From NCBI GenBank assembly GCA_910577325.1, contig CAJTMR010000018.1, positions 17,457-81,456 of the forward strand: a stretch of 64,000 nt of DNA, read 5' to 3'. Positions within the stretch are counted from its first letter, which is position 1, and each line of letters opens with the position of its first letter. Below, in pieces: positions 16,466 to 25,012 of the stretch. Under the pieces are notes generated by a model. It made no database searches. It was given only the letters and a program-made list of their open reading frames with translations, and had not been told where the DNA came from. The stretch comes from an uncultured Parabacteroides sp. Its GTDB lineage: Bacteria; Bacteroidota; Bacteroidia; Bacteroidales; Tannerellaceae. The translations under genes were made by a program, and so were the position numbers.

Positions 16466-17641
16466 ATGAGATATATTAGAAATTTGATATATGCTCTTTT
16501 ACTCACAGTTGCCACCCAGGTGGCAACTGCACAGATAAAGATCCTTTACGGACCTTATCTGCAGAATGTGAAAGAAAATGAGGCTACTATTGTCTGGGTG
16601 GCGGATAAGCCGTCTATCGGCTGGGTGGAACTGGCTCCGAATGACGGAACTCATTATTATGGAGAAGAACGACCTAAATATTTCGATACGACCAATGGAG
16701 TTAAAAATACATCCTTGCTGCATGCAGTGAAGGTAAAAGCGTTGACTCCCGGAACAACCTATCGTTATCGTATTTATTCACAGGAAGTGTTGTCGCATGA
16801 AGGAATTAATGTCATATACGGACGTGTGGCTGCATCGGATGTTTACAAAAAGAAAGCCTTGACGTTTACAACGTGCGATCCGGATAAGAAAGAGACTTCT
16901 TTTGCAATGGTCAATGATATCCATGGACGTGAAAACATTATTACAAAACTGTTGAATAATGCAAATTACAAGGATAAAGACTTGATTATTTTCAATGGGG
17001 ATATGGTTTCGGAATTTAAAGACGAGCAAACAATCTTTAATGGATTCATGAAAGAAAGTATCGGCTTGTTTGCATCGGAGAAACCTATGTATTATGCTCG
17101 TGGTAATCATGAAACCCGTGGCGAGTTCGCCACTTCATTCCAGAAATATTTTTCACCAAAAGAACCGTTTTTGTATTATCTTTTCAGACAGGGGCCTGTC
17201 TGTTTCATTATGTTGGATACGGGGGAAGACAAGCCGGATTCCGATATCGAGTACAGTGGTATTACTGATTATGACGGTTATCGTACGGATCAGATGGAGT
17301 GGATGAAAGGATTATATGAAAATGAAGATTTCAAACAGGCTAAATTTAAAGTTGTCATTGCACACATGCCTCCTTCTGCCGATCTTGATATCTGGCATGG
17401 ACAGAAAGAGGTCTTGAAGAAATTCGTTCCTGTCTTGAATGAACTCGGGGTGGATTTGATGTTATGCGGACATCTTCATCGGAACAAATATGAGGAGCCG
17501 AGCGCCGGTATTGGTTTTCCGGTATTGGTAAATTCGAATAACAGTGTGGTCTCCGTGGAGACGGATGGGAATCAGATGAATCTGGTGGTATTTGATTTGG
17601 AAGGCAAAGTCATTACAAAAAAATCATATATAGCAAAATAG
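16466..17641 (+). CDS. Secreted metallophosphoesterase with N-terminal Fn3-like domain
   Basis: 391 residues from ATG 16466; a TTG at 16457 is in frame but unneeded. Signal peptide about residues 1-23 (ending QVATAQ), then a purple-acid-phosphatase-type N-terminal domain (ILYGPYLQNVKENEATIVWV, TPGTTYRYRIYS). The calcineurin-like catalytic domain shows all metal-ligand motifs: D151 and H153 (NDIHG), D179 (NGDM), N214-H215-E216 (GNHE), H300 (IAHMP), and H336/H338 (GHLH). It should hydrolyse phosphomonoesters or diesters in the periplasm. As third gene of a susCD operon it probably processes the imported ligand. A nonsense-mutated 5' fragment of a paralogue lies upstream at 10487. Confidence 0.9.
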   Translation: MRYIRNLIYALLLTVATQVATAQIKILYGPYLQNVKENEATIVWVADKPSIGWVELAPNDGTHYYGEERPKYFDTTNGVKNTSLLHAVKVKALTPGTTYRYRIYSQEVLSHEGINVIYGRVAASDVYKKKALTFTTCDPDKKETSFAMVNDIHGRENIITKLLNNANYKDKDLIIFNGDMVSEFKDEQTIFNGFMKESIGLFASEKPMYYARGNHETRGEFATSFQKYFSPKEPFLYYLFRQGPVCFIMLDTGEDKPDSDIEYSGITDYDGYRTDQMEWMKGLYENEDFKQAKFKVVIAHMPPSADLDIWHGQKEVLKKFVPVLNELGVDLMLCGHLHRNKYEEPSAGIGFPVLVNSNNSVVSVETDGNQMNLVVFDLEGKVITKKSYIAK

Positions 17642-17671
17642 TCTTCATAATTTCGGCATTAAATTAGTATG

Positions 17672-17709
17672 AGTGCGGTTATCCGGATTGTAATCCGGGT
17701 AACCGCACT
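17672..17709 (+). terminator. Terminator of the susCD-phosphoesterase operon
   Basis: Near-perfect hairpin with arms AGTGCGGTTATCCGGATT and AATCCGGGTAACCGCACT. The arm GTGCGGTTxxCC and the following TTGTAATCCG recur at the end of the 0.5-kb repeat at 42.95 kb, so this may be a dispersed palindromic unit doing terminator duty. Confidence 0.7.
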
Positions 17710-17712
17710 TGA

Positions 17713-18113
17713 TGTATTAGGCTTTTATCGGGTCATTTTGTTTTCAAGGATATAAGACATGTGAATTTAGGAACGAAGCGGATTGCCGTCAGGACGAACT
17801 ACTAATGAATCTGAAAAAAACTTAGAGCGTGGGTTTTATTTTTATAAGAGGGAAACAAAATGAAAAATGCTGTTGTTATTCTATAAAAACGTAAAGTCTT
17901 TATTGCAATAATAGATTTATTTATGAGTGATTTTATAAAAAAAGGAGGGAACTATTTGAAATAATATTGTTGATAATTGTCTGCAAATAATGAGCTAAAT
18001 ATGCTTGTGTTTTGCGAGGGTGATATCAGAAATAGCATTGGATTGTTTCGAAAATGTGTATTTGGGTATTATTCTAAATATTTAAAGAAGTGTATAATTA
18101 AAAAATTGTTCAA
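17713..18113. other. AT-rich intergenic stretch
   Basis: About 400 bp with no supported ORF and no perfect -7 box. It presumably contains the promoter of the barrel-protein gene at 18114, perhaps with a weak box around TGTATTTG near 18058. Confidence 0.5.
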
Positions 18114-18617
18114 ATGAAAAAGATTCTTTTTATAACATTTTTGCTGATAACCTCCTTGGGGGTATTTGCCCAAAAGGGAGATTTTTCCCTGTTAGGGAAT
18201 TTTGGTTATCAGACAGATTTTAAGCGTGTGATGTTAGGTGTCCAAGGACGCTACAATTTGACGGATCATATACGTTTGGCGCCTGACCTGATGTTCTTTT
18301 TCCCGAAAGATAAAACAACTGGTTTGGATGTAGATGTCAATGCTCATTATGTGTTTGACTTAGATGCGGAACATCTGTCGCTTTATCCTTTGGCCGGATT
18401 TAATCTGCAAAATAATTTTCAAGGTAAACAGACCGTAAAAGGAGAAGAAGGAGAAGTTACGTTGGATTCGCACAGTTCTACAAATTTCGGTTTTAATGTA
18501 GGAGGTGGATTGACCTATAATCTCAATTCCCGTAATTTTCTTAACGTCGAATATAAATATGTCTTCGGTAAAGACAATTCTTCCGTAATTGCGTTCGGCT
18601 GGGGATACCGTTTTTGA
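18114..18617 (+). CDS. Small outer-membrane beta-barrel protein
   Basis: 167 residues. Signal peptide MKKILFITFLLITSLGVFAQ, then alternating amphipathic strands (FSLLGNFGYQTDFKRVMLGV, NHEVDVNAHYVFDL-like segments, LNVEYKYVFG) and the terminal aromatic residue F preceded by GWGYR, typical of barrels inserted by the BAM complex. Length fits an 8-strand barrel of the OprF/OmpW-like group. It lies 33 bp upstream of an OmpA-family gene, so both may be one transcript. Ligand or role unknown. Confidence 0.8.
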   Translation: MKKILFITFLLITSLGVFAQKGDFSLLGNFGYQTDFKRVMLGVQGRYNLTDHIRLAPDLMFFFPKDKTTGLDVDVNAHYVFDLDAEHLSLYPLAGFNLQNNFQGKQTVKGEEGEVTLDSHSSTNFGFNVGGGLTYNLNSRNFLNVEYKYVFGKDNSSVIAFGWGYRF

Positions 18618-18650
18618 TCCCGGCTATTTTCATCATAAAAAAATTCAATC

Positions 18651-19820
18651 ATGAAGAAATATTTGTTTATTATGGTGCTTTGTAGCATCATGCAGACCTC
18701 TTTTGCCCAAGTGAAAGAAGGTCAGAGTTCAGAACCTGCCCGTAAAGCGACATTTATCAATAATGGTTTTTGGGATCATTGGTTTATTGGAGCGGGTGCA
18801 GGAGCCAATATTTATTTTGGCGACAGAAATAGTGATGCCGACTTCTTCCATCGGTTTACTGTAGCACCGGAAGTACAGTTCGGTAAATGGATTAATCCCT
18901 ATCTGGGTACACGTATCAAAGGGACGGGTTTGACGAATTTGCATACGTTCAATGATAATGCGACTATCATGTCTCGTAACAGGTTTGCAACTGTACAAGC
19001 GGATTTGATGTGGAGCATGACTGATTATTTCATGAAATATAGTTCGGATCGCGTGTACAGCCTTGTGCCTTATGTCGGTTTCGGATGGGCTTTCGGGTGG
19101 GACTATGCGAATCAGCCGACTTATGCAGGCGGACATACCCGCATGAATGGCATGACGCTCAATGCCGGTATTATCAATAACTTCAAACTATCCGACCGGG
19201 TGACTCTTTCTTTCGAGTTTGCAGCGACTGCTGTCAGAAGTGAATTCAATCAAGTCAAGAGCAGTGGTAATTACGATATCCTGGGAACCGCTTCGGCCGG
19301 CCTGATCTTTAATTTGGGCAAGACCGCTACTTTCTCGGAAGCTGAGTTGAGAAATCCTCAGGAGATTGATGCATTGAACAGCCGGATCAACGAATTATAT
19401 GCCCAGAATCAGGAATTGGCACAACGTCCTGTGGATTGTCCGGACTGTCCGGAACCTGAGGTGATAACCGAAAAGGTTGTTGAGTTTGAAGAAAATCCGT
19501 TGATAAACAATGTAGTTCTCTTCAAGATCAATCAAACGAAAGTGGATCCTTATCAAGGGGTAAATATCTATAATATTGCACAATATCTGAAAGATAACCC
19601 GCAGTTTAAGGTGCGTGTGATTGGTTATACAGATCGTAAGACCGGAACAAGCCAGATCAATGAAAAACTTTCTGCGGAAAGAGCACAGAATGTAGCCCGT
19701 ATTTTAATCAGCGACTATAATATCAGTCGCGACAGAGTCATTGTGGAATGGGTTGGTGACAAGGAACCTCCTTTTGATAAACCGGAATGGAATCGCGCTG
19801 TGATCCTTTATGTAGAATAA
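18651..19820 (+). CDS. OmpA-family outer-membrane protein
   Basis: 389 residues. Signal peptide MKKYLFIMVLCSIMQTSFAQ, N-terminal barrel (~30-220; GAGANIYFGDRNSDADFFHR), a short coiled spacer (INELYAQNQELAQRPVDCPD, Cys-Pro rich) and a C-terminal OmpA peptidoglycan-binding domain (VVLFKINQTKVDPYQGVNIY; then VRVIGYTDRKTGT and LSAERAQNVARIL). It tethers outer membrane to cell wall. The spacer contains two closely placed cysteines (CPDCPEP), as in other Bacteroidales OmpA proteins. A hairpin terminator follows at once. Confidence 0.92.
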   Translation: MKKYLFIMVLCSIMQTSFAQVKEGQSSEPARKATFINNGFWDHWFIGAGAGANIYFGDRNSDADFFHRFTVAPEVQFGKWINPYLGTRIKGTGLTNLHTFNDNATIMSRNRFATVQADLMWSMTDYFMKYSSDRVYSLVPYVGFGWAFGWDYANQPTYAGGHTRMNGMTLNAGIINNFKLSDRVTLSFEFAATAVRSEFNQVKSSGNYDILGTASAGLIFNLGKTATFSEAELRNPQEIDALNSRINELYAQNQELAQRPVDCPDCPEPEVITEKVVEFEENPLINNVVLFKINQTKVDPYQGVNIYNIAQYLKDNPQFKVRVIGYTDRKTGTSQINEKLSAERAQNVARILISDYNISRDRVIVEWVGDKEPPFDKPEWNRAVILYVE

Positions 19821-19830
19821 TAAATACAAA

Positions 19831-19871
19831 AGAAGAGACCATCCCGGAATTATCCAGAGATGGTCTTTCTG
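19831..19871 (+). terminator. Terminator after the OmpA gene
   Basis: AGAGACCATC (19834-19843) pairs with GATGGTCTTT (19859-19868), followed by TCTGTTG. Confidence 0.7.
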
Positions 19872-19913
19872 TTGTGTAAGAATATAAATTATTAATGATT
19901 AAAATAATGCGTT

Positions 19914-20951
19914 ATGGCACATATAAATAATTGGACAGAATTGAAAAAAAGAGTTTCTTGGGGAAGTGTTTTCGGTGGCGTAGTGACGGTACTGGCTGTT
20001 TCTATTTTGCTGTCGGTGTTAAGTTCCAGTATCGGTCTGTTTATGTTTGACCCGTTTGCCGATAATCCTGTTTCAGGTATTGGGACAACGGTCGGCATAG
20101 GCTCGGCAGTCGCCTTGATCGTCAGTATGGTTGCCGGTGGTTTTGTCGCAGGCAAACTGGCTGGGGTGGATGGTTTGATACATGGTTTTTTGGTTTGGGG
20201 TACGACGCTTATTGTAGGGGCGTTTTTCTGTGTTTTACTTACTGCAGGGGCGGCAAAACTTACGATGAATGCCTTAGGGGCAGCGTCGTCAGTGGCAGGA
20301 GGTGTTATTTCCGGAACGGGTTCGATTGTCGGTAGTGGGGTTTCCGCTCTCTCGGATCAAGCTAAAGAATTGTTCGGCGGAATTGATTTTAAAGCAGATT
20401 TGAAAGACGGAGAGTTACCGAAAGATGTTCAGGCGATTCTTGTAAAAAGTAAAGTGAAAGAGTTGCAACCCGATTATTTGCAGAAACAGTTAGAGAGTGT
20501 GAAGGCTGACTTCGGCAAGTCTGTGAAGAAAGCTGTTGCATCTCCGGAAGAAGCGGATGATATTTTAAAAGGTTTTCTCGCCCGTTTGAAACAACAGACG
20601 AATGATCTGGCAAAAAGCATAGACCGGGATGATCTTGCCAAAGCGTTGGCTAATAACACCAATATGTCAAAAGCTGAAGCAGACAAGGCGATCAAGCAGT
20701 ACACAGAAATTATGCATAAGACAACAGCAGAAGCAGACAAACAAATCCGCAACTTGGAACAAAATCTGGATAAAGCGGTCCGGGAATGGCAGGAAGTAAA
20801 GCAAAATGCACTGGAAGCGGCTGATAAAGCGGCAAATGTTGCGGCTCGCTCGGCTCTTATATCTTTCTTTGCTATTTTGATAGGTGCTGTTTTGTGTAGC
20901 TTGGCCGGTGCTTACGGTAGTCGGAAAACACAGGAAAGAATAGATATATGA
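19914..20951 (+). CDS. Membrane protein with long coiled-coil periplasmic or cytosolic domain
   Basis: 345 residues. Three hydrophobic segments lie in the first ~125 residues (VFGGVVTVLAVSILLSVLSS; VGIGSAVALIVSMVAGGFVA; LIVGAFFCVLLTAGAAKL), resembling the YrzE/TIGR04086 small membrane family. A long Lys/Glu/Ala-rich helical region follows (~165-310; FGKSVKKAVASPEEADDILK, ADKQIRNLEQNLDKAVREWQ), then a final membrane helix (ALISFFAILIGAVLCSLAGA) and a basic tail. No catalytic motif. It begins a run of stress-type genes (Mn-catalase, GlsB-like, YtxH-like), so envelope stress is a reasonable but unproven context. Confidence 0.75.
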   Translation: MAHINNWTELKKRVSWGSVFGGVVTVLAVSILLSVLSSSIGLFMFDPFADNPVSGIGTTVGIGSAVALIVSMVAGGFVAGKLAGVDGLIHGFLVWGTTLIVGAFFCVLLTAGAAKLTMNALGAASSVAGGVISGTGSIVGSGVSALSDQAKELFGGIDFKADLKDGELPKDVQAILVKSKVKELQPDYLQKQLESVKADFGKSVKKAVASPEEADDILKGFLARLKQQTNDLAKSIDRDDLAKALANNTNMSKAEADKAIKQYTEIMHKTTAEADKQIRNLEQNLDKAVREWQEVKQNALEAADKAANVAARSALISFFAILIGAVLCSLAGAYGSRKTQERIDI

Positions 20952-20993
20952 TTGATATGAAGTTTCTTGTTTGATAGTTTCTTTGATTAGTAT

Positions 20994-21032
20994 GAGAGGG
21001 TGTGTCGAAATGAACGATGCATCCTCTTTTTT
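20994..21032 (+). terminator. Terminator after the coiled-coil membrane protein
   Basis: AGAGG (20995-20999) pairs with CCTCT (21023-21027), with inner TG/CA pairs, followed by TTTTTT. Confidence 0.55.
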
Positions 21033-21539
21033 CGTCTTCTATAAAAATAGTCCCTGTATTTTTAAGCTGCGATATTTTGAAAATTTCTTTTCTCATTTTT
21101 GCCTTTGAAATAGCTAACATGCAAAGGTCTGTACTTAGGGCTATGGTGGCACTATTTTGATTTAGAATAGTGGCGCACTTTTCAATTAGTATATATACGA
21201 AAAAAGAAAGGTAGGCCGAACGGCTGAAAGGGGCAGCCACGACCGCAGTCGCCAATATCGTCGAAAGTGTCGGTTTTTAAGAATTTGACGTATTAGTATT
21301 TACTGCAGTTTCTTTCACAGATAAAACGACCAATTTTAAAAGCCTGAAAGAAATGAGCATGGTGAATACGCCTGTATGGGGTGTGTTCCTATGGCTTATT
21401 TTAGTTTGGGCTTGGGTGATTTGGTCGTTACCTTCTGTGAACTGGAAAGCCGGGTGCACACCTTTCTTATATCCATATACACCTTAGTATTCACCTTAAA
21501 AACGGATCGCCTATGAGATAAAACAACATCTTTATATAT
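21033..21539. other. Gene debris
   Basis: No intact gene. The reading frame at 21213-21281 encodes a plausible protein C-terminus (AERLKGAATTAVANIVESVG, ending TAA) with a stop directly in front of it. A separate 44-codon frame at 21353-21487 is hydrophobic (GVFLWLILVWAWVIWSLPS). CACTATT/AATAGTG forms a hairpin near 21150-21173. These look like leftovers of one or more deleted genes upstream of the dead acyltransferase. Confidence 0.45.
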
Positions 21540-22270
21540 TTGCCCCGCCTGCATTTCTTCAATAGAAAAAACGACCAAATTTATTCTAAGCCCAGAGAAA
21601 GCATACAGGTGATGCACCCCATTACAGTTTGTTATGAATGGGCGTGTTTCTTGTTTTTTTATCATTCTGATTTTTCATTAGAAACATACGGACAAAAATT
21701 AAAAAAACGTGTTCGGACTTTATTAATTCCATATATATTTTGGAATGTAGTAGTATTTCTTTTGATTCTTTTATCCCAATCCCCGGATTTAGTATTATCG
21801 CCTTTTTCTTTTTCTCTTTTGGGGCATGGTTTAGTATTAACAGACATAATTTTACAATTGATTTTTGTCCAATGCGTTGGATTACGACCTTCGTGTATTT
21901 GGCTTTAGTCGTGCTGGATACTTGGTTATGGTATTGTAAAATAATGGATAATGATTATATACATAAAATAGGGATTATTGTTGGATTAGTTGCAGTTGTT
22001 TCTTGGACAGCGTATGGTATAACAAAGAACTATTTACATGTAAGTGCTTTTTTTAGAGGAAGTTCTTTTTTTGTTTATGCTTATCATGGAATGCCTGCGG
22101 CTCTTGTTATAAAATATTGGATGAAATTATTATCACCCGTTAGCGAGTGGATGATGTTGGTTAGTTATTTCCTTATACCGTTTTTTATCGTTGGTATAGG
22201 AGTTGGTATTTATGCGTTGTCACGTAAGTTTTTTCCTGCCTTAACTGCACTGGTTACAGGTGGACGCTAA
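21540..22270 (+). pseudogene. Acyltransferase-3 family pseudogene
   Basis: Two frames together give parts of an integral-membrane acyltransferase (the OafA/acyltransferase-3 type that O-acetylates surface glycans). Frame one (to ~21770) has the family hallmark YGQKLKKRVRTLLIPYIFWN. After a frameshift with apparent internal deletion, frame two carries GFSIIAFFFFSFGAWFSINR and then the normal distal helices to VGIYALSRKFFPAL at 22270. The N-terminal catalytic His region and several helices are missing. The base composition (AT-rich) differs from neighbours, as for many glycan-locus genes, suggesting an old transferred fragment. Confidence 0.8.
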
Positions 22271-22345
22271 ACGTATTGTAATTAAAGTAAGTCTTTTGAT
22301 AAATAATGAAACAACACTGAACAAGATAGAAATTTGAAATATATA

Positions 22346-22384
22346 AAATCCCTGCCTATAGTAATATTAGGCAGGATTTTTTTA
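22346..22384 (+). terminator. Terminator of the dead acyltransferase
   Basis: AAATCCCTGCCTA pairs with TAGGCAGGATTT and is followed by a T-tract. Confidence 0.75.
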
Positions 22385-22421
22385 TTGTTTTATCAGTAGT
22401 ATCTTGACATTGTGGGTGGAA

Positions 22422-22457
22422 TAAAAATCCCGGTGAAGATATTTTTCTTCGCCGGGA
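22422..22457 (-). terminator. Terminator of the Mn-catalase transcript
   Basis: On the minus strand the stem TCCCGGCGAAGAA/ATCTTCACCGGGA is followed by TTTTTAT, just past the small Lys-rich ORF at 22493. Confidence 0.75.
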
Positions 22458-22492
22458 ATAGGGGTTAATTACTTACAAGTGATGTGTTGCGG

Positions 22493-22603
22493 TTACTTTT
22501 TAGCCGATTTCTTTTCAGAAGTTGAGCACTTGCATTCTTTAGCTTGGGTTTCTTTTTTCGTACCCTTTGCTTCTACCTGTTTTTTTTCATTCTTCTTGTT
22601 CAT
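22493..22603 (-). CDS. Tiny Lys-rich protein
   Basis: 36 residues: begins MNKKNEKKQVEAKGTKKETQ and ends CSTSEKKSAKK; about one third lysine with two cysteines (ECKCS). It lies 41 bp downstream of the Mn-catalase gene on the same strand and directly before a good terminator, so it is likely co-transcribed. No fold or function can be inferred; highly charged small proteins of this sort occur in Bacteroidales stress clusters. It was too short for ordinary ORF calling. Confidence 0.5.
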   Translation of the reverse strand: MNKKNEKKQVEAKGTKKETQAKECKCSTSEKKSAKK

Positions 22604-22644
22604 AATACGGTAAATTTTAAAATGAATATATACGGGGCAACAGT

Positions 22645-23595
22645 TTACCTGTTACCTTTTTTATCTTGATAATTACACCAGCTCATGACGCCGCCGGGTA
22701 AAGACGAAAGGACTTCTTTGCTGCGCTCTTTGGCGAGTTCGTTGTCCATTTTATGTACATCTTTCTCTGTGCGGTGCGTACCTTTCGGTTTACGGTCAAC
22801 GAGTCCGTTTGTACTTCTTACTTCTTGCAGGGAGTCGTCGATGTATTGCCATTCTTCCTTCAAGCGTGTACTTTCGCCTTCATTCCACGGTCCGCGGGCG
22901 TCTTTGCCTTTCGACAGATTGAAATATAGGTTGCTATATTTGGGGGAGGTTTGAAACACTCCGGGAGGAAAGTTGGGTTGGATTGTCTCCAATGCTGCTT
23001 CGAATTGTTGAAAATGGGTTACCTCGCGTGTCATGAGAAATGTGAGGGTCTCTTTCACGTATGGGTCGTCTGTCAGTGGAATGAGATTTTCATATCCGAT
23101 CTTTGCCCGGCATTCTCCTGCCATATTTGAGCGAAGATCCACGGTCAAGTCCGCATTGGCAGATACATAGGTGGCACACCAGGGATTACCGTTACTGTCT
23201 GTCAGCGTAGGACTTCCGGGGGAGGTTACAAGGAACTGCGGATTAGTGAACGCTTGGTGGATGAAATCTTCTTTGGCAGCTTTGCCATTCATCATCGTAT
23301 TGATTTCCATGTTTTCCACCACGTCCTTCATTTTCCCGTTTACGGGTCCGAGGAGCATTTGGATGGTTGCTCCGACGATTTCGAGGTGTCCCAGTTCTTC
23401 TGTTGCGATATCCATCAGCATATCATATTTGTCAGGATGAGGATTGTGGCAACTGAAAGCTTGTACGAAATATTGCAAGGCTGATTTTAACTCTCCGTTG
23501 GCACCACCGAAAGCCTCAAGAAGGACACGTGCGAAACGTGGATCCGGGGCGGAAACGCGAGTGTTGTATTGCAAATCTTTTACATGATAAAACAT
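22645..23595 (-). CDS. Manganese catalase family protein
   Basis: 316 residues. Begins MFYHVKDLQYNTRVSAPDPR with a ferritin-like four-helix core. Candidate dimanganese ligands are seen: Glu in LLEAFGGANGELKSALQYF, the ATEELGHLEIV pair (Glu/His), NMAGEC (Glu) and the REVTHFQQFE pair (Glu/His). The C-terminal tail is Lys/Asp-rich (THRTEKDVHKMDNELAKERS). It dismutates H2O2 without haem, in the cytosol. Neighbouring minus-strand genes for GlsB-like and YtxH-like proteins point to a general stress island; no perfect TAnnTTTG box precedes it, suggesting control by an alternative factor. Confidence 0.92.
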   Translation of the reverse strand: MFYHVKDLQYNTRVSAPDPRFARVLLEAFGGANGELKSALQYFVQAFSCHNPHPDKYDMLMDIATEELGHLEIVGATIQMLLGPVNGKMKDVVENMEINTMMNGKAAKEDFIHQAFTNPQFLVTSPGSPTLTDSNGNPWCATYVSANADLTVDLRSNMAGECRAKIGYENLIPLTDDPYVKETLTFLMTREVTHFQQFEAALETIQPNFPPGVFQTSPKYSNLYFNLSKGKDARGPWNEGESTRLKEEWQYIDDSLQEVRSTNGLVDRKPKGTHRTEKDVHKMDNELAKERSKEVLSSLPGGVMSWCNYQDKKGNR

Positions 23596-23768
23596 AATTC
23601 AAAAGTTTTAATTATACATATATTGAAGATGCGCATCTGATTAAAAAACAAGCAATAATTTATTTTAGTTGATGTAATTCTTTGAAAATAGTAGTATTTA
23701 ACTAATGATTATTGAAGTATGAATCAATATTAATAGCTACTATTTATATCCTATTCTTGACAGGCTAA

Positions 23769-23816
23769 ATAAAAAAGAGGACGACGAGATAGGATATCTT
23801 TCCGTCCTCTTTTTAT
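23769..23816 (-). terminator. Terminator of the GlsB/YtxH-like transcript
   Basis: AAAAAGAGGACG (23772-23783) pairs perfectly with CGTCCTCTTTTT (23803-23814), with A/T tracts on both sides. Confidence 0.8.
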
Positions 23817-23833
23817 TATCCATGATCAATTAA

Positions 23834-24130
23834 TTACTTTTTTGCGTTATCGGCAAAATTGTGTACTTTGTTTTTTACGTCATCGGCTTTTTCTGCGATG
23901 TTGAAAGTCTCGTGGGCAACCTTGTCTGCTACCTTTGTTCCGGCATCTACTACTTTGTCTTTTGCAGAGTCAATCATGTCTTCTGCTTTACCGCCCATCT
24001 GATGAAGGGCATGGCATGCTTTTTCTTTTAACATTTTACCTTTAGAAGAACAGCTAAAGCGGTAAGCTACTACACCGATAATTGAGCCTAACCCCAGGCC
24101 CAGCCAAAATTTTGAACAACTTGTTTCCAT
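23834..24130 (-). CDS. YtxH-like small membrane stress protein
   Basis: 98 residues. One N-terminal membrane helix (FWLGLGLGSIIGVVAYRFSC) is followed by an amphipathic Lys/Ala/Asp-rich helix with LEA-like repeats (SAKDKVVDAGTKVADKVAHE, EKADDVKNKVHNFADN). This architecture is typical of YtxH-type proteins induced by general stress. It is 36 bp downstream of the GlsB-like gene on the same strand, with a terminator right after, so the two form an operon. No catalytic role expected. Confidence 0.75.
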   Translation of the reverse strand: METSCSKFWLGLGLGSIIGVVAYRFSCSSKGKMLKEKACHALHQMGGKAEDMIDSAKDKVVDAGTKVADKVAHETFNIAEKADDVKNKVHNFADNAKK

Positions 24131-24166
24131 AAATTCAACAGGTTTAAATGATTAATAAATAATTGA

Positions 24167-24424
24167 TTATATTTCTGTTTTATGTGGATTATTGAATAAT
24201 GAGACAATCCACAATAATAAGACAGCTCCAACTATGGAAGTGATCAGACTACCCAGAATGCCGGCTGTGGCGATGCCCAGCAAGCCGAAGACCCAGCCGC
24301 CCAGCAGGCCGCCGATTATACCGACCAGCAAATTGACGAGGATGCCGAATCCTCCTCCACGCATGATCTTACCGGCTACAAAACCGGCCAAGATTCCAAT
24401 AAGAATATACCAAATAAAATACAT
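24167..24424 (-). CDS. GlsB/YeaQ/YmgE family membrane protein
   Basis: 85 residues, almost wholly hydrophobic with glycine-zipper repeats: WYILIGILAGFVAGKIMRGG, then GILVNLLVGIIGGLLGGWVF and a third helix (GSLITSIVGAVLLLWIVSLF). This is the transglycosylase-associated / GlsB family of three-helix inner-membrane proteins associated with stress responses. First gene of a two-gene unit with the YtxH-like gene. The family's molecular activity is not established. Confidence 0.9.
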   Translation of the reverse strand: MYFIWYILIGILAGFVAGKIMRGGGFGILVNLLVGIIGGLLGGWVFGLLGIATAGILGSLITSIVGAVLLLWIVSLFNNPHKTEI

Positions 24425-24697
24425 AAGAATAAATTTTTTTGTGTATTAATATACAAAGATCAATAACGTGAAATTTAGATGTTGGTACCATACCTGATTC
24501 ACATTTAAAAAACAGTGATAAAGAGAATTTGGTTCGTGGCAAAAAAAGAAATTTAACATCTATTTTGCGAGGTACGTGATAAGTGTATATAGGTGTTAAG
24601 TTTGTTGGATTGGTTTCGTTTTTTTGTTGGAACTATTTTTATCTACGTATTGTTTATTTTATAAATAAGATCCTGTAGACAATTATTTTCAAGAAAT
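24425..24697. other. Divergent intergenic region
   Basis: AT-rich, 273 bp, between divergent small genes. Near 24454 the minus strand reads GATCTTTG, one mismatch from a -7 box. Nothing else recognised. Confidence 0.4.
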
Positions 24698-24970
24698 ATG
24701 GAATGGGAAGAAACTTTAAAAAAGGAATTAACAGATTCCGCTCAATTGGATTATGAGCATCTTTATCGTATTTGTAGGGATGCCTATAAGGAAGGGTGCG
24801 GATATGAGAAATCTTTGGCTGTTGAGGCATATAGGCTGAGATGCTCCCGCTTGTTCGGGAACAGATGCATGGTTGTCTCTAATACAATTCCCCGGCATAT
24901 AAAAATATGTGACGGGAATTGCAGTTATCTTCATAAATATGAATTCGAATTGTATAAGTTGGAGGATTAA
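24698..24970 (+). CDS. Hypothetical Cys-containing small protein
   Basis: 90 residues: MEWEETLKKELTDSAQLDYE at the start, then EGCGYEKSLAVEAYRLRCSR and CDGNCSYLHKYEFELYKLED at the end. It has five cysteines but no recognised zinc-binding spacing, no signal peptide and no membrane helix. The open frame and the following small membrane ORF (42 bp on) support translation. I do not recognise the family. Confidence 0.5.
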   Translation: MEWEETLKKELTDSAQLDYEHLYRICRDAYKEGCGYEKSLAVEAYRLRCSRLFGNRCMVVSNTIPRHIKICDGNCSYLHKYEFELYKLED

Positions 24971-25012
24971 GGTGCTTAGTGAGGATTGTTTCATATAAAA
25001 TACGAAGTGGAT

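Noticed and set aside
24167..24449. Plus-strand Pro/Met-rich ORF at 24192-24449
   Set aside because: Exactly antisense to the well-supported GlsB-like gene; a shadow frame.
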